21,666 nucleotides of DNA. Source: a virus. Below, one piece after another: positions 8,583-15,487 of the stretch. Where the stretch lies: the IMG/VR virus record IMGVR_UViG_3300030106_001165, positions 1 through 21,666 of that record, one strand, 5' to 3'. The position numbers were made by a program, and so were the translations under genes. How positions within the stretch are numbered: the stretch's first letter is position 1; each line of letters starts with the position of its first letter. Under the pieces are notes generated by a model. The model was not told where the DNA came from. It worked only from the letters and a program-made list of their open reading frames with translations, and did no database searches.

Positions 8583-9502
8583 TACAAACCGTACCCAAAT
8601 CCTTGTCTACCACCAGAGTCATAAGAGAATCCACCAGTTGGTCCTCCTGAATCTTGAACTCCTGGTCCATCACCACCCGTTCCTGGTCTTCTACCTCTTC
8701 TTTGTGATTCAAGTTCTGCTGCTTGTTTAGCTCTTGCATCTGCTAAAGCTTTTGCTTCTCTATCCTTTAATGCTTGTAAATCTTTTAATCTTTTTTCAAG
8801 AACGGCTGATTTTTTTTTCTTTAATGTTTTTTTAATTGTTTCCATTCTTTTATCAATAGCTCCAGTTAATCCATAAGTGGTTTCATCACCCATCTTACCT
8901 CCTGTTAATGCATTTAATAAACCACCTGACACAATGTTGTATTGATCCATTCCTGGTATTTGAGACATCAACCCTCTAGTGCTTGGATCTGAATAAAAAT
9001 CTTCTAGAGCACCTTGTCTATAATCTCTTTCAGGTAATAAATTACCTAATATACCAATCCCAGGTAAACCTGTCAGTAAAGAGGCTATGCCACCAATAGC
9101 AGTTTTTCCTAAATTAATGCCTTTACTAATACCAGACTTTGTTTTATCTAAAAAACTTCTAGTGTCTATCCCTTGTAAATTTGGAGGTATTGAAAAATTT
9201 TTTTCAGCTAAAAATTTAGCAGTTGCTTCTGGAGTGCCTAAATTAAATGCTCTATAATTAAAGTTTCTATCTAAAAAACCTTTTGTTGGATTATTCTGTC
9301 TTAAAAAAATATTATTTACAGGAGCATCGATAAAATCAATTGCAGGTGTTCCCATGCCTGGTACAAGTTCATCACCACTTGAGAAGTCTATTCTATCAGG
9401 CACATCTACAGGTGGAAACATTTCTAAACTTTGTAAACGATTGGGCATGTAATCAGGATTCATTATTAAATCTTGATATATATTTGAATTAGTTATCGCC
9501 AT
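8582..9502 (-). CDS. structural hypothetical protein with Lys-rich coiled coil and Gly-rich tail
   Basis: 306 aa. The first third (MAITNSNIYQDLIMNPDYMP) is mixed and acidic. Residues ~125-160 form a Gly/Ile/Leu-rich hydrophobic stretch that could cross or insert in a membrane. Residues ~215-270 are a highly charged lysine/alanine helix (METIKKTLKKKK, LEKRLKDLQALKDREAKALA). The C-terminus is Gly/Arg-rich and ends GGRQGFGYGL. Amphipathic plus basic helical parts fit an internal or ejection protein, but no family was recognised. It starts one base inside the stop of the tail closure gene (TAATG). Confidence 0.75.
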   Translation of the reverse strand: MAITNSNIYQDLIMNPDYMPNRLQSLEMFPPVDVPDRIDFSSGDELVPGMGTPAIDFIDAPVNNIFLRQNNPTKGFLDRNFNYRAFNLGTPEATAKFLAEKNFSIPPNLQGIDTRSFLDKTKSGISKGINLGKTAIGGIASLLTGLPGIGILGNLLPERDYRQGALEDFYSDPSTRGLMSQIPGMDQYNIVSGGLLNALTGGKMGDETTYGLTGAIDKRMETIKKTLKKKKSAVLEKRLKDLQALKDREAKALADARAKQAAELESQRRGRRPGTGGDGPGVQDSGGPTGGFSYDSGGRQGFGYGL

Positions 9503-11706
9503 TATCGTCTTCCGTCTGGTTGCGTGTCTAATCTAAAAGTACCCAACTTCCAGCTTTGACTCGTTGAGGTGTTTTCTATTTTTAATGCAATGGCTCTTGC
9601 TCTTGCACGAGTATCCACTTTACTAGTAGATGAGGTAATTGTAAAGGGTCCTAGTGACGAGCTTGATGCTGTATTATTTGGAAAATTACGTAAGTTTAAA
9701 GTAACTCTAGTATCTCCAGTTTGAGATATAAAATCTGGAACAAATCTTCTAATTTTCATAAGATGCTCACCATCTCCTTTAAAATCAGCTATGCCTGTCA
9801 TTTTATTACCCACTATTCTTTGAGTTATATCAAAGTCTCCTGATAATATGTTTGCTGTTATAGCTGTAATAGTACCATTTCTATTTTGATCTGTTCCTGT
9901 TTCGTGTTCATAGTAACTTGTTCTACCTTCTGTGTTTCCAACCACATCAAAAGATGTATCTGTATCTGCATCATACTCTAAAGCATGAGGTTTGCCAAAA
10001 ACAGCAGAGTCTCTCCACATCGTTCTGGCTAAACTACCAACTGTCCACACCGGTCTTTGTGGTGATGAATCAAAGTAATTATAACAAACCATTCTATTTA
10101 CAACACTAGATCCTGTCTCTGGATAAAACCACATTACTTCACCAAACAAATTATTTAAACCTGCTGACACCATTTGATTACCAGATGCTAAATTTATACT
10201 ATCAAAAACAAAATCTTCTACTAAACAAGGTAATGATTCTAATTTACCTGCATATCTAAAAAAACCATTTTCTGACATCCAATATGCAGAGCCATCAACC
10301 TCAACACATGCATTCTGTCCAACAAGTCCACAGTTAGTTCCAACTTGTGCAAATGCAAATGTAAATGGTTGTCCAACAAAACGTTGTGTGAATAACGCTG
10401 TATCAGTCCAAACATAGATTGCATCACGACCTCTAATTGCTCCCCTGATCTGTGATCCGTCAGCCAGTCTTTGTGTACCAGCTGTATTGGTTGCCGTAGG
10501 TGTATAGGTGTTTATATCTTCTTGATCCGAGAATCTTACAAACATATCATCTTGAGTTGTTGGATCACCAATAGTTGTTTCTGTTCCAAAAAATACTAAG
10601 TGTCTATCAGGTGTGGATACCAACATATGTCTTGATGCTGTAGGTGCTCCAGTTATAATTGTTGCCCTTGTATCAGTTGCATTAGATAAACTAGAGTCCC
10701 AAGAAAAAACAGCACCATCGTGAATTAAACAAATTGCTTTATCACCAAAATTATCTAGTGACCACATTCCTGGTTCAAGAACTAAGTCTCCTGATGCAGC
10801 TTCTCCCCAAGCAACAAAGTCAGATGTGTTCGTAACAGTTGCTCCATTACTATGAGCTGCTTTTGATGTTCCTCTGACTCCTCTTGTAATGCCAGTTAAG
10901 TCATTACCAGAAACACCCGTGTATGATATTTCCTCTGTTCCTACTTTGATAAAATTGGTACCTGAAGATGGAAAGTTAGTTGTACTTGTTAACGTAATAG
11001 AAGTCCCTGATCCTCCAGTTCCAGCAGTGTCATTCAATAAAGCACCATTTAACGTTGTGGTGATGGCACCTGCTGCTTCACCACCCCAAGATCCTAGTCC
11101 CCAACCAAATCCTTTTGCTTGAACAGCTGGGCCTACAGTGTAATATTTTTTTATTCTAATACCGCCTGATGTTGTTGCACCAGATCCACTTTCATTTGAA
11201 GGCATTGTTATTGTTGCCGTTAGATTGGTTGGTGTGCTTGCAACCATAAATTTTTTATTATCAAAATCTGATGCACCAAAATTTGAGTTTGTAATAGCTG
11301 TAAAATTATCCATTAAAAGTATATCACCTGGTGTTAATCCATGTGCACTAGAGTAAGTTATAGTTACAGTTGGTGATCCGTTAGACGTGCTAAAAGCACT
11401 TGTAAGCGTTGTTGTAGATTGAATAGGGTGTATATCATAAAATACACCTCCTGAATAAGCATATAATATTCTATTAGTTCCTATAATAGCATATTTTCTA
11501 CCTAAACTATTAACAAAATGATGCAGTCCTCTTCCTGCACCTGTAAGTTCATTTTCATTTAAAGTTCCTAATTGATTCCAACCCCCTATTTTTTCAGGCG
11601 TGTTATATCTAAATCTAACATTATCACAGTCAACCCACTGACCTTCTGCTCCTGTGGGTGTAACTTGTTTATTAATACCTGGTTGGAATCCTATTTTCTG
11701 TAGCAT
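9502..11706 (-). CDS. tail closure/nozzle-type protein (P22 gp10 / T7 gp12-like)
   Basis: 734 aa. The N-terminus (LQKIGFQPGINKQVTPTGAE, followed by DNVRFRYNTPEKIGGW at 28-43) is the signature of a family of podovirus tail proteins usually annotated as stabilisation or tail nozzle proteins. The following residues (LHHFVNSLGRKYAIIGTNRI) begin a beta-propeller-like region. An inserted module at ~115-180 carries HGLTPGD, and residues ~235-293 carry a second module (IKVGTEEISYTGV, RGVRGTSKAAHSNG) common in phage tail proteins. The protein would close the portal channel below the adaptors. Context agrees: adaptor-like genes upstream, ejection-type genes downstream. The start is preceded by a GGGG-rich weak Shine-Dalgarno. 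Family is moderately certain, exact role less so. Confidence 0.78.
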   Translation of the reverse strand: MLQKIGFQPGINKQVTPTGAEGQWVDCDNVRFRYNTPEKIGGWNQLGTLNENELTGAGRGLHHFVNSLGRKYAIIGTNRILYAYSGGVFYDIHPIQSTTTLTSAFSTSNGSPTVTITYSSAHGLTPGDILLMDNFTAITNSNFGASDFDNKKFMVASTPTNLTATITMPSNESGSGATTSGGIRIKKYYTVGPAVQAKGFGWGLGSWGGEAAGAITTTLNGALLNDTAGTGGSGTSITLTSTTNFPSSGTNFIKVGTEEISYTGVSGNDLTGITRGVRGTSKAAHSNGATVTNTSDFVAWGEAASGDLVLEPGMWSLDNFGDKAICLIHDGAVFSWDSSLSNATDTRATIITGAPTASRHMLVSTPDRHLVFFGTETTIGDPTTQDDMFVRFSDQEDINTYTPTATNTAGTQRLADGSQIRGAIRGRDAIYVWTDTALFTQRFVGQPFTFAFAQVGTNCGLVGQNACVEVDGSAYWMSENGFFRYAGKLESLPCLVEDFVFDSINLASGNQMVSAGLNNLFGEVMWFYPETGSSVVNRMVCYNYFDSSPQRPVWTVGSLARTMWRDSAVFGKPHALEYDADTDTSFDVVGNTEGRTSYYEHETGTDQNRNGTITAITANILSGDFDITQRIVGNKMTGIADFKGDGEHLMKIRRFVPDFISQTGDTRVTLNLRNFPNNTASSSSLGPFTITSSTSKVDTRARARAIALKIENTSTSQSWKLGTFRLDTQPDGRR

Positions 11707-11728
11707 AACCCCTACTTATATATAGTTT

Positions 11729-12061
11729 TTAGTTTTTTGGTAGTATTATATTCCAATCTAGACTAGATATCAATTCATTCAAGTGAACCTTTTTAAGCTT
11801 ATTTTGTTTTAAATATTGATGTAGTTCTTCTAAATCTACAATGATCCATTGATCCTTAATATCAAAAACCATTTTTTCTGCTCTGCTTGTTGTCTTTCCA
11901 TTTTGAGCCATGATACCACTAGATAATTTAAACATATCTCTAACATCAAATTTATAAAATCCATTAGTGCCTTTAATTATTCCAGCCACATTCCATGAAG
12001 TTTTTTCTTTAGGATACTCTACAGCCTCTAGTTGTTTAGAAAATCGTTGCACTATATCCAT
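11729..12061 (-). CDS. conserved marine-phage hypothetical protein, 110 aa
   Basis: The 110-aa product (MDIVQRFSKQLEAVEYPKEK, SSGIMAQNGKTTSRAEKMVF, ending SLDWNIILPKN) is mixed alpha/beta with Lys and Trp residues, no signal peptide and no cysteines. It resembles small conserved proteins I recall from pelagiphage-like genomes, but has no known function. It is the first minus-strand gene after the oppositely oriented oxygenase cassette, so its transcript must come either from a promoter in the 38-bp divergent gap or by read-through antisense to the cassette. The minus strand has TATAAA (12078-12083) as a possible -10 but only a poor -35. No clear Shine-Dalgarno is visible. Confidence 0.72.
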   Translation of the reverse strand: MDIVQRFSKQLEAVEYPKEKTSWNVAGIIKGTNGFYKFDVRDMFKLSSGIMAQNGKTTSRAEKMVFDIKDQWIIVDLEELHQYLKQNKLKKVHLNELISSLDWNIILPKN

Positions 12062-12062
12062 A

Positions 12063-12091
12063 TTGACAAATTTATCTTTATAAATTAGATT
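12063..12091 (+). promoter_or_regulatory. sigma70-type promoter driving the oxygenase cassette
   Basis: A perfect -35 TTGACA (12063-12068) is followed after 17 bp by TAGATT (12086-12091), which matches the -10 consensus at four of six positions. Initiation would fall near 12098, only a couple of bases before the first ATG at 12100, so the message would be nearly leaderless unless translation starts at the in-frame ATG at 12118. It lies in the only divergent gap of the window, which supports the call. Not tested experimentally. Confidence 0.5.
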
Positions 12092-12108
12092 ACTTTCTAA
12101 TGAAAGTA
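12091..12108. repeat. perfect 7-bp inverted repeat over the cassette start codon
   Basis: TACTTTC (12091-12097) and GAAAGTA (12102-12108) are exact reverse complements separated by TAAT. The dyad overlaps the predicted -10 end, the transcription start and the ATG at 12100-12102. It could be an operator for a repressor or a small hairpin affecting initiation. AT-rich dyads of this size can occur by chance, so the role is uncertain. Confidence 0.4.
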
Positions 12109-12606
12109 TATAGAAATATGTTACCTACTAAAGAATTTAAGGATTTAACAAATCATCTTATTAATGCTAATTTCCCTTGGTATTATAATAAAGGTGTGGT
12201 CTACGAACACGAAGATGGCACTCCCGAAGATAAAAAAAATTTTCAATTTACCCATACTTTTTATATGAATGATAGAGTAAATTCTGATCAATTTAAAATA
12301 TTAATACCATTAATTAAAATTATTAATCCACTAACTGTTGTTAGAATAAAAGCTAATTTATTAACTAGAACATCTAAAATTATAGAACATGGTTATCACA
12401 CTGACTATGATGAAAATAGTCATAAACTTACCACTGGTATATTTTATTTAAACACTAATAATGGATACACTAAATTTAAAAATAAAAAGATTGTTAAAAG
12501 TGAAGCAAATAAATATATAGAATTTAAAGGTGAAGAAAGTCACACAGGTTCTACTTGCACTGATAAAAATATAAGGGTAGTTATAAATTTTAACTATATT
12601 AAATAA
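12100..12606 (+). CDS. 2-oxoglutarate/Fe(II)-dependent oxygenase, cassette gene 1
   Basis: 168 aa. A short N-terminal part (MKVYRNMLPTKEFKDL, NFPWYYN at 24-30) resembles phage oxygenase-like proteins of marine viruses. The double-stranded beta-helix signature is complete: H100-x-D102 in EHGYHTDYD, the strand TTGIFYLNTNNGYTKF, the distal H148 in ESHTGS, and R159 in IRVVINF as the likely 2-oxoglutarate anchor. It would use O2 and 2-oxoglutarate to oxidise an unknown substrate in the cytoplasm. ATG at 12100 is chosen because it gives the family-like N-terminus; ATG at 12118 is an alternative. No Shine-Dalgarno is visible. The stop overlaps the next start (TAATG). Confidence 0.8.
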   Translation: MKVYRNMLPTKEFKDLTNHLINANFPWYYNKGVVYEHEDGTPEDKKNFQFTHTFYMNDRVNSDQFKILIPLIKIINPLTVVRIKANLLTRTSKIIEHGYHTDYDENSHKLTTGIFYLNTNNGYTKFKNKKIVKSEANKYIEFKGEESHTGSTCTDKNIRVVINFNYIK

Positions 12607-13247
12607 TGGTATTAGAAAATTATTACTATTGGTTTAAGGAAGTTTTAACTCCAAAATTCTGTGATGATGTAATTAAGTATGGTAATTCTAAAAATAAAAA
12701 AACAGCTTTAGTAGGTGGTTTTGAAAGAGACATTGAAAAAAATCCTCTTACTAAAAAAGAATTAAAAAATTTACAAAAGATTAGAAAATCAGAAGTTATT
12801 TGGATGAATGATGCTTGGATATATAGAGAGATTATGCCATACGTAAGAAAAGCTAATCAAATGGCTGGATGGAATTTTCAATTTGATATGTCAGAATCTT
12901 GTCAATTTACAAACTATGGTCCAGGTCAATTTTATGGCTGGCATTGTGATTCAAATCCTCATCCTTATAAAAGAGATGATGAGAATAACCCTGAAAATGG
13001 TAAGATTAGAAAATTGTCTGTTACTTGTTCTTTAACAGATCCTAGTAAATATAAAGGTGGAGAGTTAGAGTTTAATTTTAATATACCTGATAAGCGTAAA
13101 AAAGATAATATAAAAAAATGTATTGAAATTTTACCTAGAGGATCTATCGTTGTTTTTCCTTCTTTTGTTTGGCATAGAGTTTGTCCTGTTACAAAAGGAA
13201 CTAGAAACTCTTTAGTAATTTGGAATTTAGGATGGCCATTTAAATGA
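12606..13247 (+). CDS. prolyl-4-hydroxylase-like (PKHD type) 2OG-Fe(II) oxygenase, cassette gene 2
   Basis: 213 aa. The catalytic core is clear: YGPGQFYGWHCDSNP gives H113-x-D115; KLSVTCSLTDPSKYKGGELEF is the typical following strand pair; PRGSIVVFPSFVWHRVCPVT gives the distal H190; and R200 (GTRNSLVIWNLG) is the 2-oxoglutarate-binding arginine. This arrangement matches PKHD/P4Hc hydroxylases (the PiuC/YbiX group and phage homologues). The reaction is oxidation coupled to decarboxylation of 2-oxoglutarate; the substrate is unknown, with protein side chains possible. It starts within the stop of gene 1 and its stop overlaps gene 3 by 4 bases (ATGA), so translation is probably coupled. This is the most confident assignment in the cassette. 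Confidence 0.88.
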   Translation: MVLENYYYWFKEVLTPKFCDDVIKYGNSKNKKTALVGGFERDIEKNPLTKKELKNLQKIRKSEVIWMNDAWIYREIMPYVRKANQMAGWNFQFDMSESCQFTNYGPGQFYGWHCDSNPHPYKRDDENNPENGKIRKLSVTCSLTDPSKYKGGELEFNFNIPDKRKKDNIKKCIEILPRGSIVVFPSFVWHRVCPVTKGTRNSLVIWNLGWPFK

Positions 13248-13900
13248 GTTTAAATTATACAGGATATTTTATAACACCTATCTATGAACAAAAAATAGAT
13301 AAATGGATTAAACCTTTAAACAAAGCTTGTGATAAACATATTAAAGAAGCTAGAAAAAAAGATATACCATTTATAAAAAAAAGAAACAAAGATTTTGAAA
13401 AAAATTTAAAAGACTTCGGTCTTTCTGCTCACTCTGGTTCTTTGTCTGGTTTACCTGAATTTAAAGAGATAGAGGAATATGTAATTAAATGCTCTGATAA
13501 AATATTAGATCAAATGGGTTATAATACTCAAGGTTATAAAATGTTTATGACAGAAATGTGGGTTCAAGAATTTTCTAAAAATGGAGCAGGTCATCATGAG
13601 GCACACATACATTATGATAATCACATATCAGGTTTTTATTTTTTAAAAGGATCAAATAAAACTTCTTACCCTGTATTTAAAGATCCAAGACTAGCAAAGA
13701 TAATGAGTTCTTTACCTGAAAAAAATCCTTGGGATACTACGTTTGCTTCACATGCAATTAAATATCATCCAGAACCTGGAACTTTAATTTTGTTTCCATC
13801 TTTTTTAGAACATGGATTTCCAATAGATCATGGGATAGAACCTTTTAGATTTATGCATTTTAATTTACAAGCAGTAAGGAGAACAATAATTAACAAATGA
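13244..13900 (+). CDS. putative 2OG-Fe(II) oxygenase of the HxH/SGxYYL type, cassette gene 3
   Basis: 218 aa. The core HHEAHIHYDNHISGFYFLKG (about 117-136) and PGTLILFPSFLEHGFPI (178-194) match the family of putative 2OG-Fe(II) oxygenases described by TIGR02466/Pfam 2OG-FeII_Oxy_5, in which an H-x-H-rich segment precedes SG-hydrophobic-YYL. Visible candidate ligands are H121/H123, D125, and the distal H190; R202 (EPFRFMHFNL) could bind 2-oxoglutarate. The lysine-rich N-terminal ~60 residues are helical and without recognised domain. It is linked by ATGA overlaps on both sides. Fold assignment is fairly sure; activity is inferred. Confidence 0.78.
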   Translation: MSLNYTGYFITPIYEQKIDKWIKPLNKACDKHIKEARKKDIPFIKKRNKDFEKNLKDFGLSAHSGSLSGLPEFKEIEEYVIKCSDKILDQMGYNTQGYKMFMTEMWVQEFSKNGAGHHEAHIHYDNHISGFYFLKGSNKTSYPVFKDPRLAKIMSSLPEKNPWDTTFASHAIKYHPEPGTLILFPSFLEHGFPIDHGIEPFRFMHFNLQAVRRTIINK

Positions 13901-14517
13901 GTTTTAAAAAAAATAAATATCAAGTAATTAGAAAAGCTTTATCGCCTGAAATGACTTATTTTTGTTCAAGGTATTTTACTTTTAAAAGACAAGTCGCAAC
14001 CACTTTATTTGATCACAGATACATTTCCCCATTTGAAACAATGTTTGGATCTTGGAATGATGATCAAATTCCAAACACTTATTCTCATTATGCTGATTTA
14101 GTTATGGAAGTTTTATTAGCTGAATTACTTCCTTTGATGATGAAAAAAACAAACCTTAAACTTACACCTAATTATTCTTATGCAAGAATATATAAAAAAG
14201 GTGATGAACTTAAAAGACATAAAGATAGATTTAGTTGTGAAATATCTACAACTTTAAATTTAGGTGGTGATCCATGGCCCATATTTCTTGAGCCATCTGG
14301 AAAAAAAGGAATGAAAGGTGTTAAGATAAATTTAAAACCTGGAGATATGTTAGTTTATAGAGGTTGTGATTTAGAACATTGGCGAGAACCTTTTGAAGGG
14401 GACAGCTGCACTCAAGTATTTCTACATTATAACAATTTAAAAACAAAAGGGTCAGAAGAAAATTTATTTGATAAAAGACCTCATTTAGGATTACCTTCTT
14501 ATTTTAAGAAAAAATAA
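13897..14517 (+). CDS. 2OG-Fe(II) oxygenase-like protein with HKD motif, cassette gene 4
   Basis: 206 aa. YARIYKKGDELKRHKDRFSC carries H108-x-D110, STTLNLGGDPWPIFLEP is the next strand pair, and LKPGDMLVYRGCDLEHWREP carries the distal H161. The usual arginine about ten residues after that histidine is absent: the segment reads GDSCTQVFLHY, with Gln173 there. The same EHWRE...QVFLHY ending occurs, from memory, in other marine phage oxygenase-like proteins, so another residue may bind the cosubstrate. The N-terminal ~90 residues are mostly helical. It overlaps gene 3 by ATGA and gene 5 by TAATG. Fold likely; cosubstrate use less certain. Confidence 0.75.
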   Translation: MSFKKNKYQVIRKALSPEMTYFCSRYFTFKRQVATTLFDHRYISPFETMFGSWNDDQIPNTYSHYADLVMEVLLAELLPLMMKKTNLKLTPNYSYARIYKKGDELKRHKDRFSCEISTTLNLGGDPWPIFLEPSGKKGMKGVKINLKPGDMLVYRGCDLEHWREPFEGDSCTQVFLHYNNLKTKGSEENLFDKRPHLGLPSYFKKK

Positions 14518-15101
14518 TGTTGATTAATGAACTTTTCCCTACAGTTATAGGTTTTAGTGAAAATAAAAAACATAATAATTTACTCACAAGACATTTATAT
14601 AAAATACAAAAACAAATAAATAGTGGAGGTCAAAATTGGGGTTCTACTGTGTACAATACAGATGGAACTTACAATCTTCATAAAGATTTAAAATTTAATA
14701 AATTAAATGATTGGATATTTTCTGAAGTTAATAATTACAAAGATATAATTGGCTATAAAGATTTTAATATGTCTTGTTCTAGAAGTTGGTTTAATATCTA
14801 TAAAAAATATGATTATCAAGAAAAACATAATCATGTAGGCACTGATACTATATCAGCAGTTTATTTTTACAAAGTTGTTAAAGACAATAGTAATTTAATT
14901 TTTCATTCTCACGAACCTGAAAGTGTTCAACAAACTTTTAACAAAAAAAATAAATATACTTGGAGAAGTTTTATAGTTGAACCAAAAGAAGGACTATTAG
15001 TTATGTTTAAATCTCATGTAATACACAATGTTTTACAAAAAAATAATAATGAAAAAAGAATATCTTTTGCTTATAATTTTAAATTAAATTATTCTGGTTG
15101 A
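14517..15101 (+). CDS. putative 2OG-Fe(II) oxygenase of the HxH type, cassette gene 5
   Basis: 194 aa. The start MLINELFPTVIGFSEN resembles the opening of TIGR02466-type proteins (LFPTPV...). The core is SWFNIYKKYDYQEKHNHVGT (H104-x-H106), then ISAVYFYKVV, and KEGLLVMFKSHVIHNVLQ (distal H170) with R181 in EKRISFAYNF. It belongs to the same broad subfamily as gene 3 but is very different in sequence, so the two are not recent duplicates. The last 13 bases overlap the 3' end of the convergent minus-strand gene, leaving no room for an ordinary terminator downstream of the stop. The substrate is unknown. Confidence 0.78.
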   Translation: MLINELFPTVIGFSENKKHNNLLTRHLYKIQKQINSGGQNWGSTVYNTDGTYNLHKDLKFNKLNDWIFSEVNNYKDIIGYKDFNMSCSRSWFNIYKKYDYQEKHNHVGTDTISAVYFYKVVKDNSNLIFHSHEPESVQQTFNKKNKYTWRSFIVEPKEGLLVMFKSHVIHNVLQKNNNEKRISFAYNFKLNYSG

Positions 15102-15487
15102 TTAGGTACTAGTACCCAACCAGCAGTATTATCTGCTTGATAAGCATCTTCATCCCAACGATATATTTTATCTTCACTTGGCTGGGATATAGGTGGTACT
15201 AAATCACCATTTGTATCGTAAGTCCATGAAGCACCCGGTTTAGGTGTTAAAAACCTATCATTAGTTTCATCATAAATAAAACCTGGTCCTGCATACATTT
15301 TTCTAAAATTATTATTGTAAGAAGTTTGCATCCACTTAACACCATCTGCAGATAAAGGCACAACTGTTTCAAAATGAGTTGCAGCTTGTGTTGACTGTTC
15401 TCCACCATTGTTTGCAATATCTGTATTGCAACCAACTACTACTCTTAGAACTTTATTATCTTTATCTAATTCTGCAAAATGAGCCAT
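15089..15487 (-). CDS. conserved marine-phage protein (MAHFAELD... type), unknown role
   Basis: 132 aa beginning MAHFAELDKDNKVLRVVVGC and containing VKWMQTSYNNNFRKMYAGPG, FIYDE and a C-terminal IYRWDEDAYQADNTAGWVLV. This is a recognisable protein type widespread in cyanophages and pelagiphages near tail genes, normally annotated only as hypothetical. The repeated aromatic/acidic pattern (WxYDxNGDLVPP, YRWDED) suggests small beta-hairpin units; it may be a minor virion or tail-fibre assembly protein. It starts one base inside the stop of the glycine-rich gene. Its 3' end overlaps oxygenase gene 5 tail to tail, and a long hairpin lies within its last codons. Confidence 0.8.
   Translation of the reverse strand: MAHFAELDKDNKVLRVVVGCNTDIANNGGEQSTQAATHFETVVPLSADGVKWMQTSYNNNFRKMYAGPGFIYDETNDRFLTPKPGASWTYDTNGDLVPPISQPSEDKIYRWDEDAYQADNTAGWVLVPNQPE
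15094..15123. terminator. long hairpin at the convergent junction (possible terminator)
   Basis: CTGGTTG (15094-15100) pairs with CAACCAG (15117-15123), and inside it GGTAC (15105-15109) pairs with GTACC (15112-15116) around a TA loop; ATTA (15101-15104) forms a four-base bulge. That gives 12 base pairs in AT-rich surroundings. In the minus-strand transcript it is followed by an A/U-rich run (15077-15093), not a pure U tract, so it is an imperfect intrinsic terminator. In the plus direction no U tract follows. It lies in the coding end of the 15089-15487 gene, so a processing or protective role is also possible. Confidence 0.45.

Noticed and set aside
8813-8845. T-rich runs as terminators
   Set aside because: They encode the Lys-rich helix of the 8582-9502 product and are not preceded by a stable hairpin.
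10239-10427. 62-aa minus-strand open frame within the tail closure gene
   Set aside because: Shifted frame within a well supported long gene; no start signal.
12100-15101. Cassette as a transposon or composite mobile element
   Set aside because: No terminal inverted repeats, target duplication or transposase; the two dyads at its ends (12091-12108 and 15094-15123) differ in sequence.
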